Virus record (IMG/VR): IMGVR_UViG_3300027779_000166
Span: 1-23,222 of that record
Source of the DNA: a virus
DNA length: 23,222 nucleotides
Direction: 5' to 3' (one strand)
In this document: in pieces, positions 13,988 to 22,599 of the stretch
How positions within the stretch are numbered: the first letter of the stretch is position 1
How the letters are laid out: each line of letters opens with the position of its first letter
The notes under the pieces: model-generated
Database searches by the model: none
Told to the model about the DNA's origin: nothing
What the model saw: only the letters and a program-made list of their open reading frames with translations
Translations under genes and position numbers: made by a program

Positions 13988-15865
13988 ATGGCAAGTTCAG
14001 AGGGAAAACTTAATATATCAGAATTAGACTTCGCGAAAATTAAAGAAAATCTCACAGGATTTTTAACAAGTCAGTCAGAATTTGTAGGATATAATTTTAA
14101 AGGATCATCTTTTGATGTTCTTCTTGATATAATGGCATATAATACTCATTACAATTCATATTATGCAAATATGATTGCTAATGAGATGTTCTTAGATTCA
14201 GCTTCTCTTAGAAACTCTGTTGTAGCAAGAGCAAAACATCTTGGTTATCGGCCCCGTTCAGCACAAGGATCATTGGCTGCAGTTACACTTACTATTACTC
14301 CAACCGATAATCCCGCTTCTATAAGTATTCCTAAACAGACACAATTTCAGGGAGAAGTAGCAGGTATATCATATATTTGGTGTACTACTAATTCACATTC
14401 AGTAAACATTAATGCTAATGGTGTTTATACTGTTGATAGTATAGGTCTTAGTCAGGGGATACCTTCAACATTTAGATATACAGCAAATACAGGTGATCCA
14501 GATCAAAAATTTATTCTCCCTAATGCAAATACAGATATAGGTAGTATAGAAGTTTCTATTCAACAATCCTCTAGTGAAACTGAAACAGTAGTATATACAG
14601 AAGCTTCTGATATCACTACAGTAAATTCTTCTTCAACAGTTTATTTTATAGATGAAATCCAAGACGGAAAATATGAAGTTCAATTTGGTGATGGAGTATT
14701 AGGGAAAAAATTAGCAAATGGAAATATTATTATATTGTCAAGCTTAACGTGTGATGCTGATGTAACTAATGGAGCTAGAGCATTTTCGATTGTGTCTGAT
14801 GTTGGTGGATATTCTAATGTAAAAATAGAAACCACTTCTTCCGCTTCAGGTGGAGCTGTACCCGCAGATATTGATGAGATTAAATTCAATGCCCCCAAAA
14901 ATTTCGATGCACAAAATCGATGTGTCACAATTCATGATTATGTAGCTTTAGTTAAAAGAGATTATGGTGATGCACAAGCAGTTGTTGCTTGGGGTGGAGA
15001 AGATGCAGATCCCCCAATTTATGGAAAAGTTTATGTAGCTATTAAACCAACATCCGGAACAGTTCTTTCAGAATCTTCTAAAAATTACGTTAAAAATGAA
15101 ATATTAGCAAAAAGAAATATTGTTGGAATTACTCCAGAAGTTGTAGATCCAGATTACATGTATTTGAAAATTAATAGTACAGTTAAATATGATTCCGGTA
15201 AAACTACAAATAGTGCTTCAGTACTTAAATCAACAGTAATCAATTCAATTACAGATTTTGGAGATACCAATTTAAAAACCTTTGACAAATCATTTAGATA
15301 TTCAAAGTTAATTCAAATAATTGATGAAGCAGAACTTTCTATTAAAAGTAATCAAACTTCTCTTCAACTAAAAAGACTTCTTTATCCACTATTAGGAGCA
15401 AGCGGATCTTATGTTCTGCCATTTTCTAATCAAGTCTATCACCCCTCAAATACTTTTTGGGGTGCAGTAACTAGTGGAAAATTTGGATATTATGATTCTG
15501 CAAATACACTATGGGATGAATGTAGAGTACAGGATAATAATGGAAAACTTGAAGTTTATAGAACTTCAGGAGAAGATCGAATCATTGTTAATAATAATGT
15601 GGGAACAATGACTTACCTCACCGGAAAAATGGAATTTAAAGATTATAAACCAATCTCTATAGGTTCAACAAGTACTGGAAATACTACATCAGTAGAGTTT
15701 TTTGTTACACCATCTTCATCAGATGTTAATCCCCTCAGAGAACAAATTATTTTAATCGATTCAAATGATGTTACTATTACTATGTTGGATGATGCTGGAA
15801 CAGGTACGTATGTGGAAGGCACTATAGCAACTACTGATGGTACAACCCTCGCAACCGGATATTAA
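13988..15865 (+). CDS. gp6: Baseplate wedge subunit gp6 (baseplate J-like)
   Basis: At 625 residues it is close to T4 gp6 (660). The N-terminus has the family pattern: ISELDFAKIKENLTGFLTSQ, YNFKGSSFDVLLDIMAYNTH, YYANMIANEMFLDSASLRNS and ARAKHLGYRPRSAQ. The centre has the baseplate-J-type core: VQFGDGVLGKKLANGNIIIL, then GGAVPADIDEIKFNAPKNF and VTIHDYVALVKRDYGDAQAV. A C-terminal domain with FRYSKLIQIIDEAELSIKS follows. In T4, gp6 dimers make the ring that joins the six wedges around the hub, and the ring changes shape on contraction. It sits between gp25 and gp7, as expected for partners in the wedge core. Confidence 0.9.
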   Translation: MASSEGKLNISELDFAKIKENLTGFLTSQSEFVGYNFKGSSFDVLLDIMAYNTHYNSYYANMIANEMFLDSASLRNSVVARAKHLGYRPRSAQGSLAAVTLTITPTDNPASISIPKQTQFQGEVAGISYIWCTTNSHSVNINANGVYTVDSIGLSQGIPSTFRYTANTGDPDQKFILPNANTDIGSIEVSIQQSSSETETVVYTEASDITTVNSSSTVYFIDEIQDGKYEVQFGDGVLGKKLANGNIIILSSLTCDADVTNGARAFSIVSDVGGYSNVKIETTSSASGGAVPADIDEIKFNAPKNFDAQNRCVTIHDYVALVKRDYGDAQAVVAWGGEDADPPIYGKVYVAIKPTSGTVLSESSKNYVKNEILAKRNIVGITPEVVDPDYMYLKINSTVKYDSGKTTNSASVLKSTVINSITDFGDTNLKTFDKSFRYSKLIQIIDEAELSIKSNQTSLQLKRLLYPLLGASGSYVLPFSNQVYHPSNTFWGAVTSGKFGYYDSANTLWDECRVQDNNGKLEVYRTSGEDRIIVNNNVGTMTYLTGKMEFKDYKPISIGSTSTGNTTSVEFFVTPSSSDVNPLREQIILIDSNDVTITMLDDAGTGTYVEGTIATTDGTTLATGY

Positions 15866-15867
15866 AC

Positions 15868-18800
15868 GTGGCTGTAGTTAAAGATAAAAAAGATGTATCT
15901 GTTTTATTAGAAACTCAGTTACCAGAGTTTATAAACAAGGAACATCCGAAGTTCAAAAAATTCATAGAAAAATACTATGAATTTATGGAATCCCACCAAC
16001 TTTATTTTGGCACCTCATTTACATTCAATGAAGACAAGATATTAGCTGAAACTAACCCAGATGGCATAATTTATTTACTATTTGAAGATGGTCTTCACCT
16101 TCAATTAGAGTCTGACCGTGATACGGCCGGTAATGCAAATCTCATGTTCTCGCTTGGAGAAACCCTTACAGGTAATACAAGTGGAGCAACCGCAGTCGTT
16201 TCTGGTACAAAAGGTAATACTATTACTTTTGTAAAATCTTCTAGCGTAGCAGGATTTACATACGGAGAAAAACTTACAGGTAGTGTCACCGGTTCATACG
16301 GTACTTTAGCAAATGGTATTGTTGATGGAATATTCCCCACAGGATCAATAGAATCTTTTCGTAGTAAAGCACCCGCCGCCGCAATAAGAGAATTATCTGA
16401 ATCACAAGATATTGATACTACGTGTGAAGGTCTTATTGATGATGCATGGAAAAAAGAATTTTATACAAACCTCCCAAAGACAGCAGTTACAGATAGACGA
16501 CAACTTCTTAAAAGAATGAAGCAGGTCTATCGAGCAAAAGGAAATGAGGCCTCTTTTACTTGGTTATTTCAATCATTGTTTAATAAAGAAGATATAGAAT
16601 TTTATTATCCTAAAACAGATTTATTGAGAATGTCTGATGGAAGATGGGCACTTGATAAATCAATTAAAATTCTAACATCTGGCGCAAATAATATTACTTT
16701 ATTTACTGGTAGAAGAATCACGGGCCAACTTTCCAAATGTACCGCTATGGTGGAAAGTCAACAAACTTCTTTTGCGGGAGCTCTTCAAGTTACTGAATTA
16801 AGATTATCAGATGTTGTGCAGGGTATTACTGATGGAATATTGTTTTACTTCAAGCCCGGTGAAGTGATTATATCGGAAACTGATATATACGGAAAATCTG
16901 CAGATGCAATCACAACAGGAATTTTACAAACTGTTCAGGTAGATGTTGGTGGAACCAATTATGTAGTCGGTGATGAAATTCATGTTAATGGTGGTGGTGG
17001 TCAAGGTGCACGTGCGAGAGTTGCAGTTATTTTAGATTCTGTTATTGAAGGTATTACTGTTATAGATTCAGGTGATGGATATGCCGTGGGTGATACAGTT
17101 GAATTTATTAATGATGGGACTGGTGGAAGCGGAGCTACAGCACAAGTTAATACAATTATTCCTACAGGCACAGTCTTAAAAAATTCAGATTTTGTATCCG
17201 CTTCTATGGCAAACCAAATAGCCGCGGCAGATTATGCAGGAACATTCCTGGGGCATAATGCTAATACAGCTTTGTTTGGTAATTCTTCTCTAACATTTTC
17301 TGCGGGAATTAAATCAACTACTGCAAAACTTTATGATAATCAAGGAAATTATAATGCCACCTTACATATTCTTCCCGGAGATAGAATTGCGAAACAAGTA
17401 AGTGTAGACACATCCGGTGTAACCCTCACACAATCTGTAAAGACTGTTACTCTTTCATCGGGACTTACTGAAGAAGAAAAATTAGATGTTGTTGGTGGTA
17501 AACTTACTTATGCAAATGCGAATACTAATATTGTTACAGGCTTTTCTAGTAATACTGTTTTAACTGTTAGGGACACTCACACAATTGGAGCAGGCCAAAC
17601 ATTCGAAGTTGAATATGCAAGTAATACTTATTGGGGCACAGTTATTAGTGCCAATACTACCACATTTTTATATTCTGTTGGTTCTTATTATCGAGATTCA
17701 GATATAGGTGCTTTGACTGTACAGAATTTTGTTAATGATGATAACATCATAGTATATAATAATAAATTTACTAAATTGGGGGCCGCGGCCGCGGGATCAG
17801 GAGTGGATGCACATCTTATGCATAATGGTGTTACCTTTCAAGTTGGTAATACTCCTGCCTCTGTAACAACCGATACATTTACAATAGTAGATGCTCATGG
17901 TGCATTAGCTGATGTAATTGCTGTTTGTTCTGGCGCTCTCAATATGACTTCTATGGAGGTCGGAGCACTTGACACTTTTCTTGTTACATCGGGTGGAGGA
18001 AAATATGAATCAGAACCTCCTGTTTCTGTTGCTAATAGGTATACTCCAATTTTAGGAAATGCATTAGATGTAATAGGTGCACCTAACACCTTACTTAATG
18101 TAAATTTACATTCATTTAATTCAGGAACAATTGCACAAGATGGTACTGTAGTCACCTTAACTAGTGAAGAATCATTTCCGGATGCAAATTCTGGAGTACT
18201 TATACTTACATACGCAAATGGGGCCACAGATAGTGTAACTGCAGTTACTAATTCTACTGTTATTACAGTAGCTACAGAGAAAGTTTTTGGAGTTGGTGTA
18301 GGAGATTTTCCTGATAAACAAACCTATTCGCTGTCATACATGGCTATAGCGAATAACATCACAAAGAATACTTTACTCTATAGTGATGATTATTCTGCAA
18401 GAGCTAGAGTTCTTGATTTTATAGATACGAAATCAAATCTTCCTGGTGATAATCCATACATTGCTTATGGTAATACAGTTCTTAGAGTAGATATGACTAC
18501 TGCTCAAGATTTTGGTGGTATTTTAGAAAACATATTACTAGAAGAAAAGAATTTTCATAATAATCGTTATAGTACTGAAAAACTTGTATTAGAAGATATA
18601 ATTGCCGGTCAAGGCCCCCATTCTGGTGTTGGATCTGTAGATGGTGGCGGTGGTGCGATTTTAACAGAAGATTGTGTTGAGTTCATTTTAACAGAAGCAG
18701 ATGATTCACTTGTTGCAGAAGTAGATGGAACAAGATTTTATACAGAACAGACTACAGGCTCACGTGTTACCGCATATACTAATGCCGTTTCCACATATAC

Positions 18801-21800
18801 CACAGGAACTATGGCCCAATCCGGGCTTGTAGTTACAGGAGTTGGTACTGTATTTCCAAATGATTTTGTTCGTGGAACTATTACCTATCACGATTCTACT
18901 ACCTCTACAATAACTGGATATACTAATGCCACATCATTCACAGTAGAAGATTCAAAAACAGTAGGGGCAGGTAACACATATTCAATCAGTTATAATTCTG
19001 CTTTAACGTGGGGAACAAACCGTGTCATTACGCTATCAGCTGGTGGTGCAGGAAATAGAACGGTTACTGTAACGGAATCTGGACACCATTTAAGGTCAGG
19101 AGACAAGGTTAAGATTTCTGGATCTGGAACTGCTATCTTTAATGGTATATACCACATTGATGGTAAAGGTGCAAACAATGATACTTACTGTTATACTTTA
19201 CCAGAAAATACAGCAGTAACTTCTCCTGCCGGTGAAATTAGAGCAATGCCGGTTGCGTCTGTATGGCTTGCAGCGACTAATGCAGTTTCAATGGATACCT
19301 CACCGAAAGGTAATAATGCCATAATTGAAGTTTCCGCTATTGCAATTGGTGCAATTCAGACAGCTGAAGTTTATGATTTTGGTGCAGGGTATTCTAGTAC
19401 TCCTGATCTTTCAACTACTTCTGGTGATCAAAATGCTGAACTTACTGCGGGACTTGGAGCTTATGCAACATATCCTGGATATTACACCACCACAGATGGA
19501 TTACTTAGTGGTGTACCGAAAGTTCAAGACAATAAATATTATCAAAATTTTTCTTATGTTCTAAAAACTGATTTTGATGTAAACGATTATCGTAATTCAG
19601 TAAAAAGATTGACTCACCCATCTGGTCTGGTAATGTTTGGTGAGTTGGCTATACGAGGTAAAGTATCAGTAGAAATGTTCGATCAGGGTGCGAGTGGAAA
19701 TGTTGACAGTTTGGGAACTATTGAACAGGCCGGGTTAGATAATGAAGGAAGAAAATATCATAACATTACTCTATTCAATGCAAATACTCCGAGTATAAAT
19801 GTACAACTTACATCGTATGGTAGTAATAATGAACTAGAAATTTATACTGCAGACCATCCGTGGCAAGCGATGGATGCAAGGTTGGAGACATTCGATGAAG
19901 TAAATCTTCAACTGGAAAATTATGTAGAAATTTCGTCTATAGCACGAACCAATTCTACAATGTATGTGGTTACAGGAACATTACATGGACTAGAAACTGG
20001 TGATACGGTTGAATTTTCTGGGGATGAATCCACACAACAATTCAATAGCAATTATACTGTTACATCAGCACCCACTACAAACACATATACTATTACTCCA
20101 TCACCAGATCATGGTTCCTCTGTTTCACAATCCATGTATGACGGATATCTTTATGCAGCATTGGAAGATCAAGACACCGGAAACAACCTTCTTTTGGAAG
20201 ATGGAAATGACTTGCTGCTGGAACCATCAAATTATCTGAAATCTAAAGTAATAGCATATGCAGATGTTTTTCGTCTGAATGCAACAAATTGGGATTCACC
20301 CTTTTCTGGTGGTGTTTTAAATGAAGATGGTACTGAAATTCTACTTGAACGTGGAGGAACTTATCTCTATCCATCAATTCAATTTCCTGAAGCTGAGTCA
20401 GGGGTTATATCCATTGATATGAGTTTTAATAGCGATGTACTTCTTGAAGACGACAATGGAACTTATGGATATGGTTATCTTTTAGATGAAACTTCTGCTG
20501 GATCAGGTAGTGGTCCTCAAAGATTTATTTCTCTTGAAGAAGATACACAAGGACCGAATCATCAATATGAGAGTATTCCAATTGTAGATACTCATGTTAT
20601 TGAAACTTGGTATAATTCAACAAGGAAACATCTACTTGCAGAAGATGGCTTAGATCGTTTCATGTATGAAGACGAAAACCTATTAACATTAGACACTATA
20701 GAGATTTTAAAGGATAGCTCCTTTATCCAAAGACCCTCTCTTTTTATACATTATAATTGTATTATAGCAGAAGATGGTTCACCTTTAATTAATGAAAGTG
20801 GCCTTGGCTCTAGTCTAAGTAATTCTTATTTTACAGTAGAAGATGAATATGGTGTAAATAACAACAACGCACTTGATGTAATATTTAATCTTGTTGAGAC
20901 TACACATTGGCATCTACGAATGGAAGACACATCTCATATATGGTATGAAGATGGTACAAGGATGTTGTCTGAAGAAGATTATGTAAAAACGCCAGTTTAC
21001 GAAATAGAGACACACATTTATGATACAATGGGGTATCACTTAAGAATGGAAGATGATTCTCATCTTATTCATGAAGATACTACTTATGCTCTTGTAGAAA
21101 GAAGTCACCCAGCTGTTGTCAAGCCAGAAATAGAATATTATCTTTATGAGACTCTTGATTGGCATTTAATGATGGAAGATGATATTCTACATCTTGGTAA
21201 TGAAGATGGAACACGTTTACTTACTGAACAGGAACAGGCCGCGAATAATGTTTATAGTGATAAAGAGATTATTTTGAAAGAATCTACCTATGGATATCGT
21301 GTAGTATTGGAAGATCCAGATCCCAATCCAATCATTAAAACTGTAACAGCTGTTTCTGGAAAATTTCATATAGATGGTGTACAAAACCCCGTACTTACTT
21401 TACAAGGAGGAGGAACGTATCGTTTTGATCATAGTGATTCATCAAATGCCGATCATCCATTTAGATTTTCTCTAACATCTGATGGCCATCATACAGGTGG
21501 AACTCACTTTATAGATGGGGTGACAATAGTAGAACCAACTGGCCCTGGATCTGCTGGAGCTTATGTTGAAATAAAGACGGCAGACATAACACAAACAATT
21601 TATTATCATTGTCATACTCATAGCAATATGGGCTCGGCAATACAATTAACTGAACATAGAGGAAAGCTGATATTTGAAGATTCAACAACAGGAGAATCTT
21701 TGTCAAGAATGATGATTGAGGAAGATAAAGTAAAATCTAGTGATCATATTGTCACATTAGATCTACTTGGAGAAGTATTAGCTTTTGAAGATGGTTCAGG

Positions 21801-22527
21801 ATATTTCATTCATGAAGGTATCACACCTAATAGAACATTGGTAACACCACAAGTACCAGGTGTTAGGGGTGCAGAATCAAATTACATGTATCCTTCTAGA
21901 AAGACTGGTTCAATTTCTATTGTAGCAAATTCAGCAACAGTACAAGGATCATCAGTCACATCATTTACTACTGAGCTTGCTGTTGGAGATGTTATCCAAA
22001 CAGCGGATGAAAATGTTCTTCAAGAAGCGAGTGAAGATACAGTAATATTTGAAACATTAGAAATTATAGCTCATGAAGAAGTAACAGTCGCCGGGGTTCA
22101 AAACCATGTTATTAATGGAATAGAAGCCTATATTATTAATACATTTAAGTGGTATATTGGTCATGAAGATAGTGCAGAAGAGGCACATGAATTTACCCCT
22201 AACGTAATAGGAAGCTATGTAGTAGATCAAAATGATGAACACTATAATATGATTGATGAAAGTTCTGATTATGGTAAACGTATTGAATTGGAAGATGATA
22301 GCGGACGGTTACTTATGGAAGTTAACGAATTTACTGAAGGAGACGCCATCCTTATAGAAAGTGGTGATAAGATGCTTTATACTGAAAAAGGAGAATTCCA
22401 AATAGCTTCAATTACTGATGATGATACCTTAACAGTAACAAGAACAATTTGGGAAGGTACTGATTATGTGCCTTTCTGGAAACACACAACGGATTACGAA
22501 TCTACCGCCGTTGTTTCGTATAAATAA
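15868..22527 (+). CDS. gp7: Giant baseplate wedge protein gp7 with LED-repeat and cupredoxin-like extension
   Basis: This gene encodes 2219 residues from a GTG start two bases after the gp6 stop; no Shine-Dalgarno sequence is seen. It lies between gp6 and gp8 as in T4. Block one (residues about 15-270) has LPEFINKEHPKFKKFIEKYY, then LLKRMKQVYRAKGNEASFTW, then LFQSLFNKEDIEFYYPKTDL. It aligns with the T4 gp7 stretch RSYDFYSTKGIEASYKFLFK. Block two (about 1225-1265) has FSYVLKTDFDVNDYRNSVKR, then LTHPSGLVMFGELAI, like the T4 FVHPVGFGFIAIT region. Between them are beta-rich modules, three of them related. After block two come an acidic LED-repeat array (about 1430-1820), a cupredoxin-like domain (1824-1929) and further LED-type segments to the end. 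T4 gp7 is 1032 residues, so over a thousand residues are extra. Function of the extension is unknown; surface display on the wedge is a guess. Confidence 0.82.
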   Translation: MAVVKDKKDVSVLLETQLPEFINKEHPKFKKFIEKYYEFMESHQLYFGTSFTFNEDKILAETNPDGIIYLLFEDGLHLQLESDRDTAGNANLMFSLGETLTGNTSGATAVVSGTKGNTITFVKSSSVAGFTYGEKLTGSVTGSYGTLANGIVDGIFPTGSIESFRSKAPAAAIRELSESQDIDTTCEGLIDDAWKKEFYTNLPKTAVTDRRQLLKRMKQVYRAKGNEASFTWLFQSLFNKEDIEFYYPKTDLLRMSDGRWALDKSIKILTSGANNITLFTGRRITGQLSKCTAMVESQQTSFAGALQVTELRLSDVVQGITDGILFYFKPGEVIISETDIYGKSADAITTGILQTVQVDVGGTNYVVGDEIHVNGGGGQGARARVAVILDSVIEGITVIDSGDGYAVGDTVEFINDGTGGSGATAQVNTIIPTGTVLKNSDFVSASMANQIAAADYAGTFLGHNANTALFGNSSLTFSAGIKSTTAKLYDNQGNYNATLHILPGDRIAKQVSVDTSGVTLTQSVKTVTLSSGLTEEEKLDVVGGKLTYANANTNIVTGFSSNTVLTVRDTHTIGAGQTFEVEYASNTYWGTVISANTTTFLYSVGSYYRDSDIGALTVQNFVNDDNIIVYNNKFTKLGAAAAGSGVDAHLMHNGVTFQVGNTPASVTTDTFTIVDAHGALADVIAVCSGALNMTSMEVGALDTFLVTSGGGKYESEPPVSVANRYTPILGNALDVIGAPNTLLNVNLHSFNSGTIAQDGTVVTLTSEESFPDANSGVLILTYANGATDSVTAVTNSTVITVATEKVFGVGVGDFPDKQTYSLSYMAIANNITKNTLLYSDDYSARARVLDFIDTKSNLPGDNPYIAYGNTVLRVDMTTAQDFGGILENILLEEKNFHNNRYSTEKLVLEDIIAGQGPHSGVGSVDGGGGAILTEDCVEFILTEADDSLVAEVDGTRFYTEQTTGSRVTAYTNAVSTYTTGTMAQSGLVVTGVGTVFPNDFVRGTITYHDSTTSTITGYTNATSFTVEDSKTVGAGNTYSISYNSALTWGTNRVITLSAGGAGNRTVTVTESGHHLRSGDKVKISGSGTAIFNGIYHIDGKGANNDTYCYTLPENTAVTSPAGEIRAMPVASVWLAATNAVSMDTSPKGNNAIIEVSAIAIGAIQTAEVYDFGAGYSSTPDLSTTSGDQNAELTAGLGAYATYPGYYTTTDGLLSGVPKVQDNKYYQNFSYVLKTDFDVNDYRNSVKRLTHPSGLVMFGELAIRGKVSVEMFDQGASGNVDSLGTIEQAGLDNEGRKYHNITLFNANTPSINVQLTSYGSNNELEIYTADHPWQAMDARLETFDEVNLQLENYVEISSIARTNSTMYVVTGTLHGLETGDTVEFSGDESTQQFNSNYTVTSAPTTNTYTITPSPDHGSSVSQSMYDGYLYAALEDQDTGNNLLLEDGNDLLLEPSNYLKSKVIAYADVFRLNATNWDSPFSGGVLNEDGTEILLERGGTYLYPSIQFPEAESGVISIDMSFNSDVLLEDDNGTYGYGYLLDETSAGSGSGPQRFISLEEDTQGPNHQYESIPIVDTHVIETWYNSTRKHLLAEDGLDRFMYEDENLLTLDTIEILKDSSFIQRPSLFIHYNCIIAEDGSPLINESGLGSSLSNSYFTVEDEYGVNNNNALDVIFNLVETTHWHLRMEDTSHIWYEDGTRMLSEEDYVKTPVYEIETHIYDTMGYHLRMEDDSHLIHEDTTYALVERSHPAVVKPEIEYYLYETLDWHLMMEDDILHLGNEDGTRLLTEQEQAANNVYSDKEIILKESTYGYRVVLEDPDPNPIIKTVTAVSGKFHIDGVQNPVLTLQGGGTYRFDHSDSSNADHPFRFSLTSDGHHTGGTHFIDGVTIVEPTGPGSAGAYVEIKTADITQTIYYHCHTHSNMGSAIQLTEHRGKLIFEDSTTGESLSRMMIEEDKVKSSDHIVTLDLLGEVLAFEDGSGYFIHEGITPNRTLVTPQVPGVRGAESNYMYPSRKTGSISIVANSATVQGSSVTSFTTELAVGDVIQTADENVLQEASEDTVIFETLEIIAHEEVTVAGVQNHVINGIEAYIINTFKWYIGHEDSAEEAHEFTPNVIGSYVVDQNDEHYNMIDESSDYGKRIELEDDSGRLLMEVNEFTEGDAILIESGDKMLYTEKGEFQIASITDDDTLTVTRTIWEGTDYVPFWKHTTDYESTAVVSYK
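17404..17616 (+). repeat. Beta-module repeat, copy 1 (in gp7)
   Basis: Residues 513-583 of gp7 (V-D-T-S-G-V-T-L ... VEY). This is one of three degenerate protein-level copies sharing a Gly-Thr start, a central 'VT...GKLTYANANT' strand pair, a 'S-N-T-V-L-T-V' strand and a closing GAGQTFEVEY. Confidence 0.6.
18121..18339 (+). repeat. Beta-module repeat, copy 2 (in gp7)
   Basis: Residues 752-824. The copy reads SGTIAQDGTVVTL, then GVLILTYANGATDSVTAVT, then NSTVITVATEKVFGVG, and closes TYSLSY. Same order of elements as copies 1 and 3. Confidence 0.65.
18802..18993 (+). repeat. Beta-module repeat, copy 3 (in gp7)
   Basis: Residues 979-1042. The copy reads TGTMAQSGLVVTGVGTVFP, then RGTITYHDSTTSTITGYT, then NATSFTVEDSKTVGAG, and closes NTYSISY. 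It is closest to copy 2. Confidence 0.65.
20161..20229 (+). repeat. LED motif shared with the 889-residue protein (in gp7)
   Basis: Residues 1432 on of gp7 read LEDQDTGNNLLLED then GNDLLLEPS. The 889-residue protein has LEDQAAGNNLLLED then ANEILLEAS at 8818-8886. The match covers 23 residues with few changes, while the surrounding sequences are unrelated by eye. Confidence 0.75.
20626..21330 (+). repeat. Array of acidic LED-type repeats (in gp7)
   Basis: Six units begin at 20626, 20755, 20908, 21034, 21160 and 21295, so the spacings are 43, 51, 42, 42 and 45 residues. The three middle copies are the best kept: WHLRMEDTSHIWYEDGTRML, YHLRMEDDSHLIHEDTTYAL and WHLMMEDDILHLGNEDGTRL. A unit is an aromatic residue, then H-L-x-M-E-D, then about seven residues, then E-D-G-T-x-x-L-x-x-E, then a spacer with an aromatic beta strand. 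The regular acidic pairs could bind calcium or stabilise a beta-solenoid; neither is proven. Confidence 0.8.
21337..21654 (+). other. Cupredoxin-like domain within gp7
   Basis: Residues 1824-1929 of gp7. The domain starts with KTVTAVSGKFHIDGV and a strand LTLQGGGTYRFDHSD. It then has ADHPFRFSLTSDG with H1863, GSAGAYVEIKTADITQTIYY, and the ligand loop C1915-H-T-H1918-S-N-M1921 followed by GSAI. The H...C-x-x-H-x-x-M set matches the type 1 copper ligands of cupredoxins; the C-x2-H-x2-M spacing is that of amicyanin. Copper binding is inferred; a structural role without metal is possible. Confidence 0.7.
22519..22526 (+). promoter_or_regulatory. T4-type late promoter octamer TATAAATA (upstream copy)
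   Basis: A perfect TATAAATA made from the last codons of gp7 (TCG TAT AAA TAA), so promoter and stop codon overlap. Predicted start of transcription is near 22532, about 68 bases before the gp8 ATG. Confidence 0.65.
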
Positions 22528-22539
22528 TATTTTAAATCT

Positions 22540-22547
22540 TATAAATA
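22540..22547 (+). promoter_or_regulatory. T4-type late promoter octamer TATAAATA (downstream copy)
   Basis: A second perfect octamer 21 bases, or two helical turns, after the first. Predicted start near 22553, giving a leader of about 47 bases to the gp8 ATG. It lies in the gap between gp7 and gp8, which has no other gene and no visible hairpin terminator. Confidence 0.75.
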
Positions 22548-22586
22548 TAATAAGAAGTTAAACTATAATAAAATTGCAATTTTTGG

Positions 22587-22591
22587 AAGGA
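22587..22591 (+). promoter_or_regulatory. Ribosome binding site of gp8
   Basis: AAGGA within GGAAGGAA, with eight bases to the ATG at 22600. It fixes the gp8 start and matches the spacing used for the gp48-like gene. Confidence 0.7.
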
Positions 22592-22599
22592 AAAACAAA

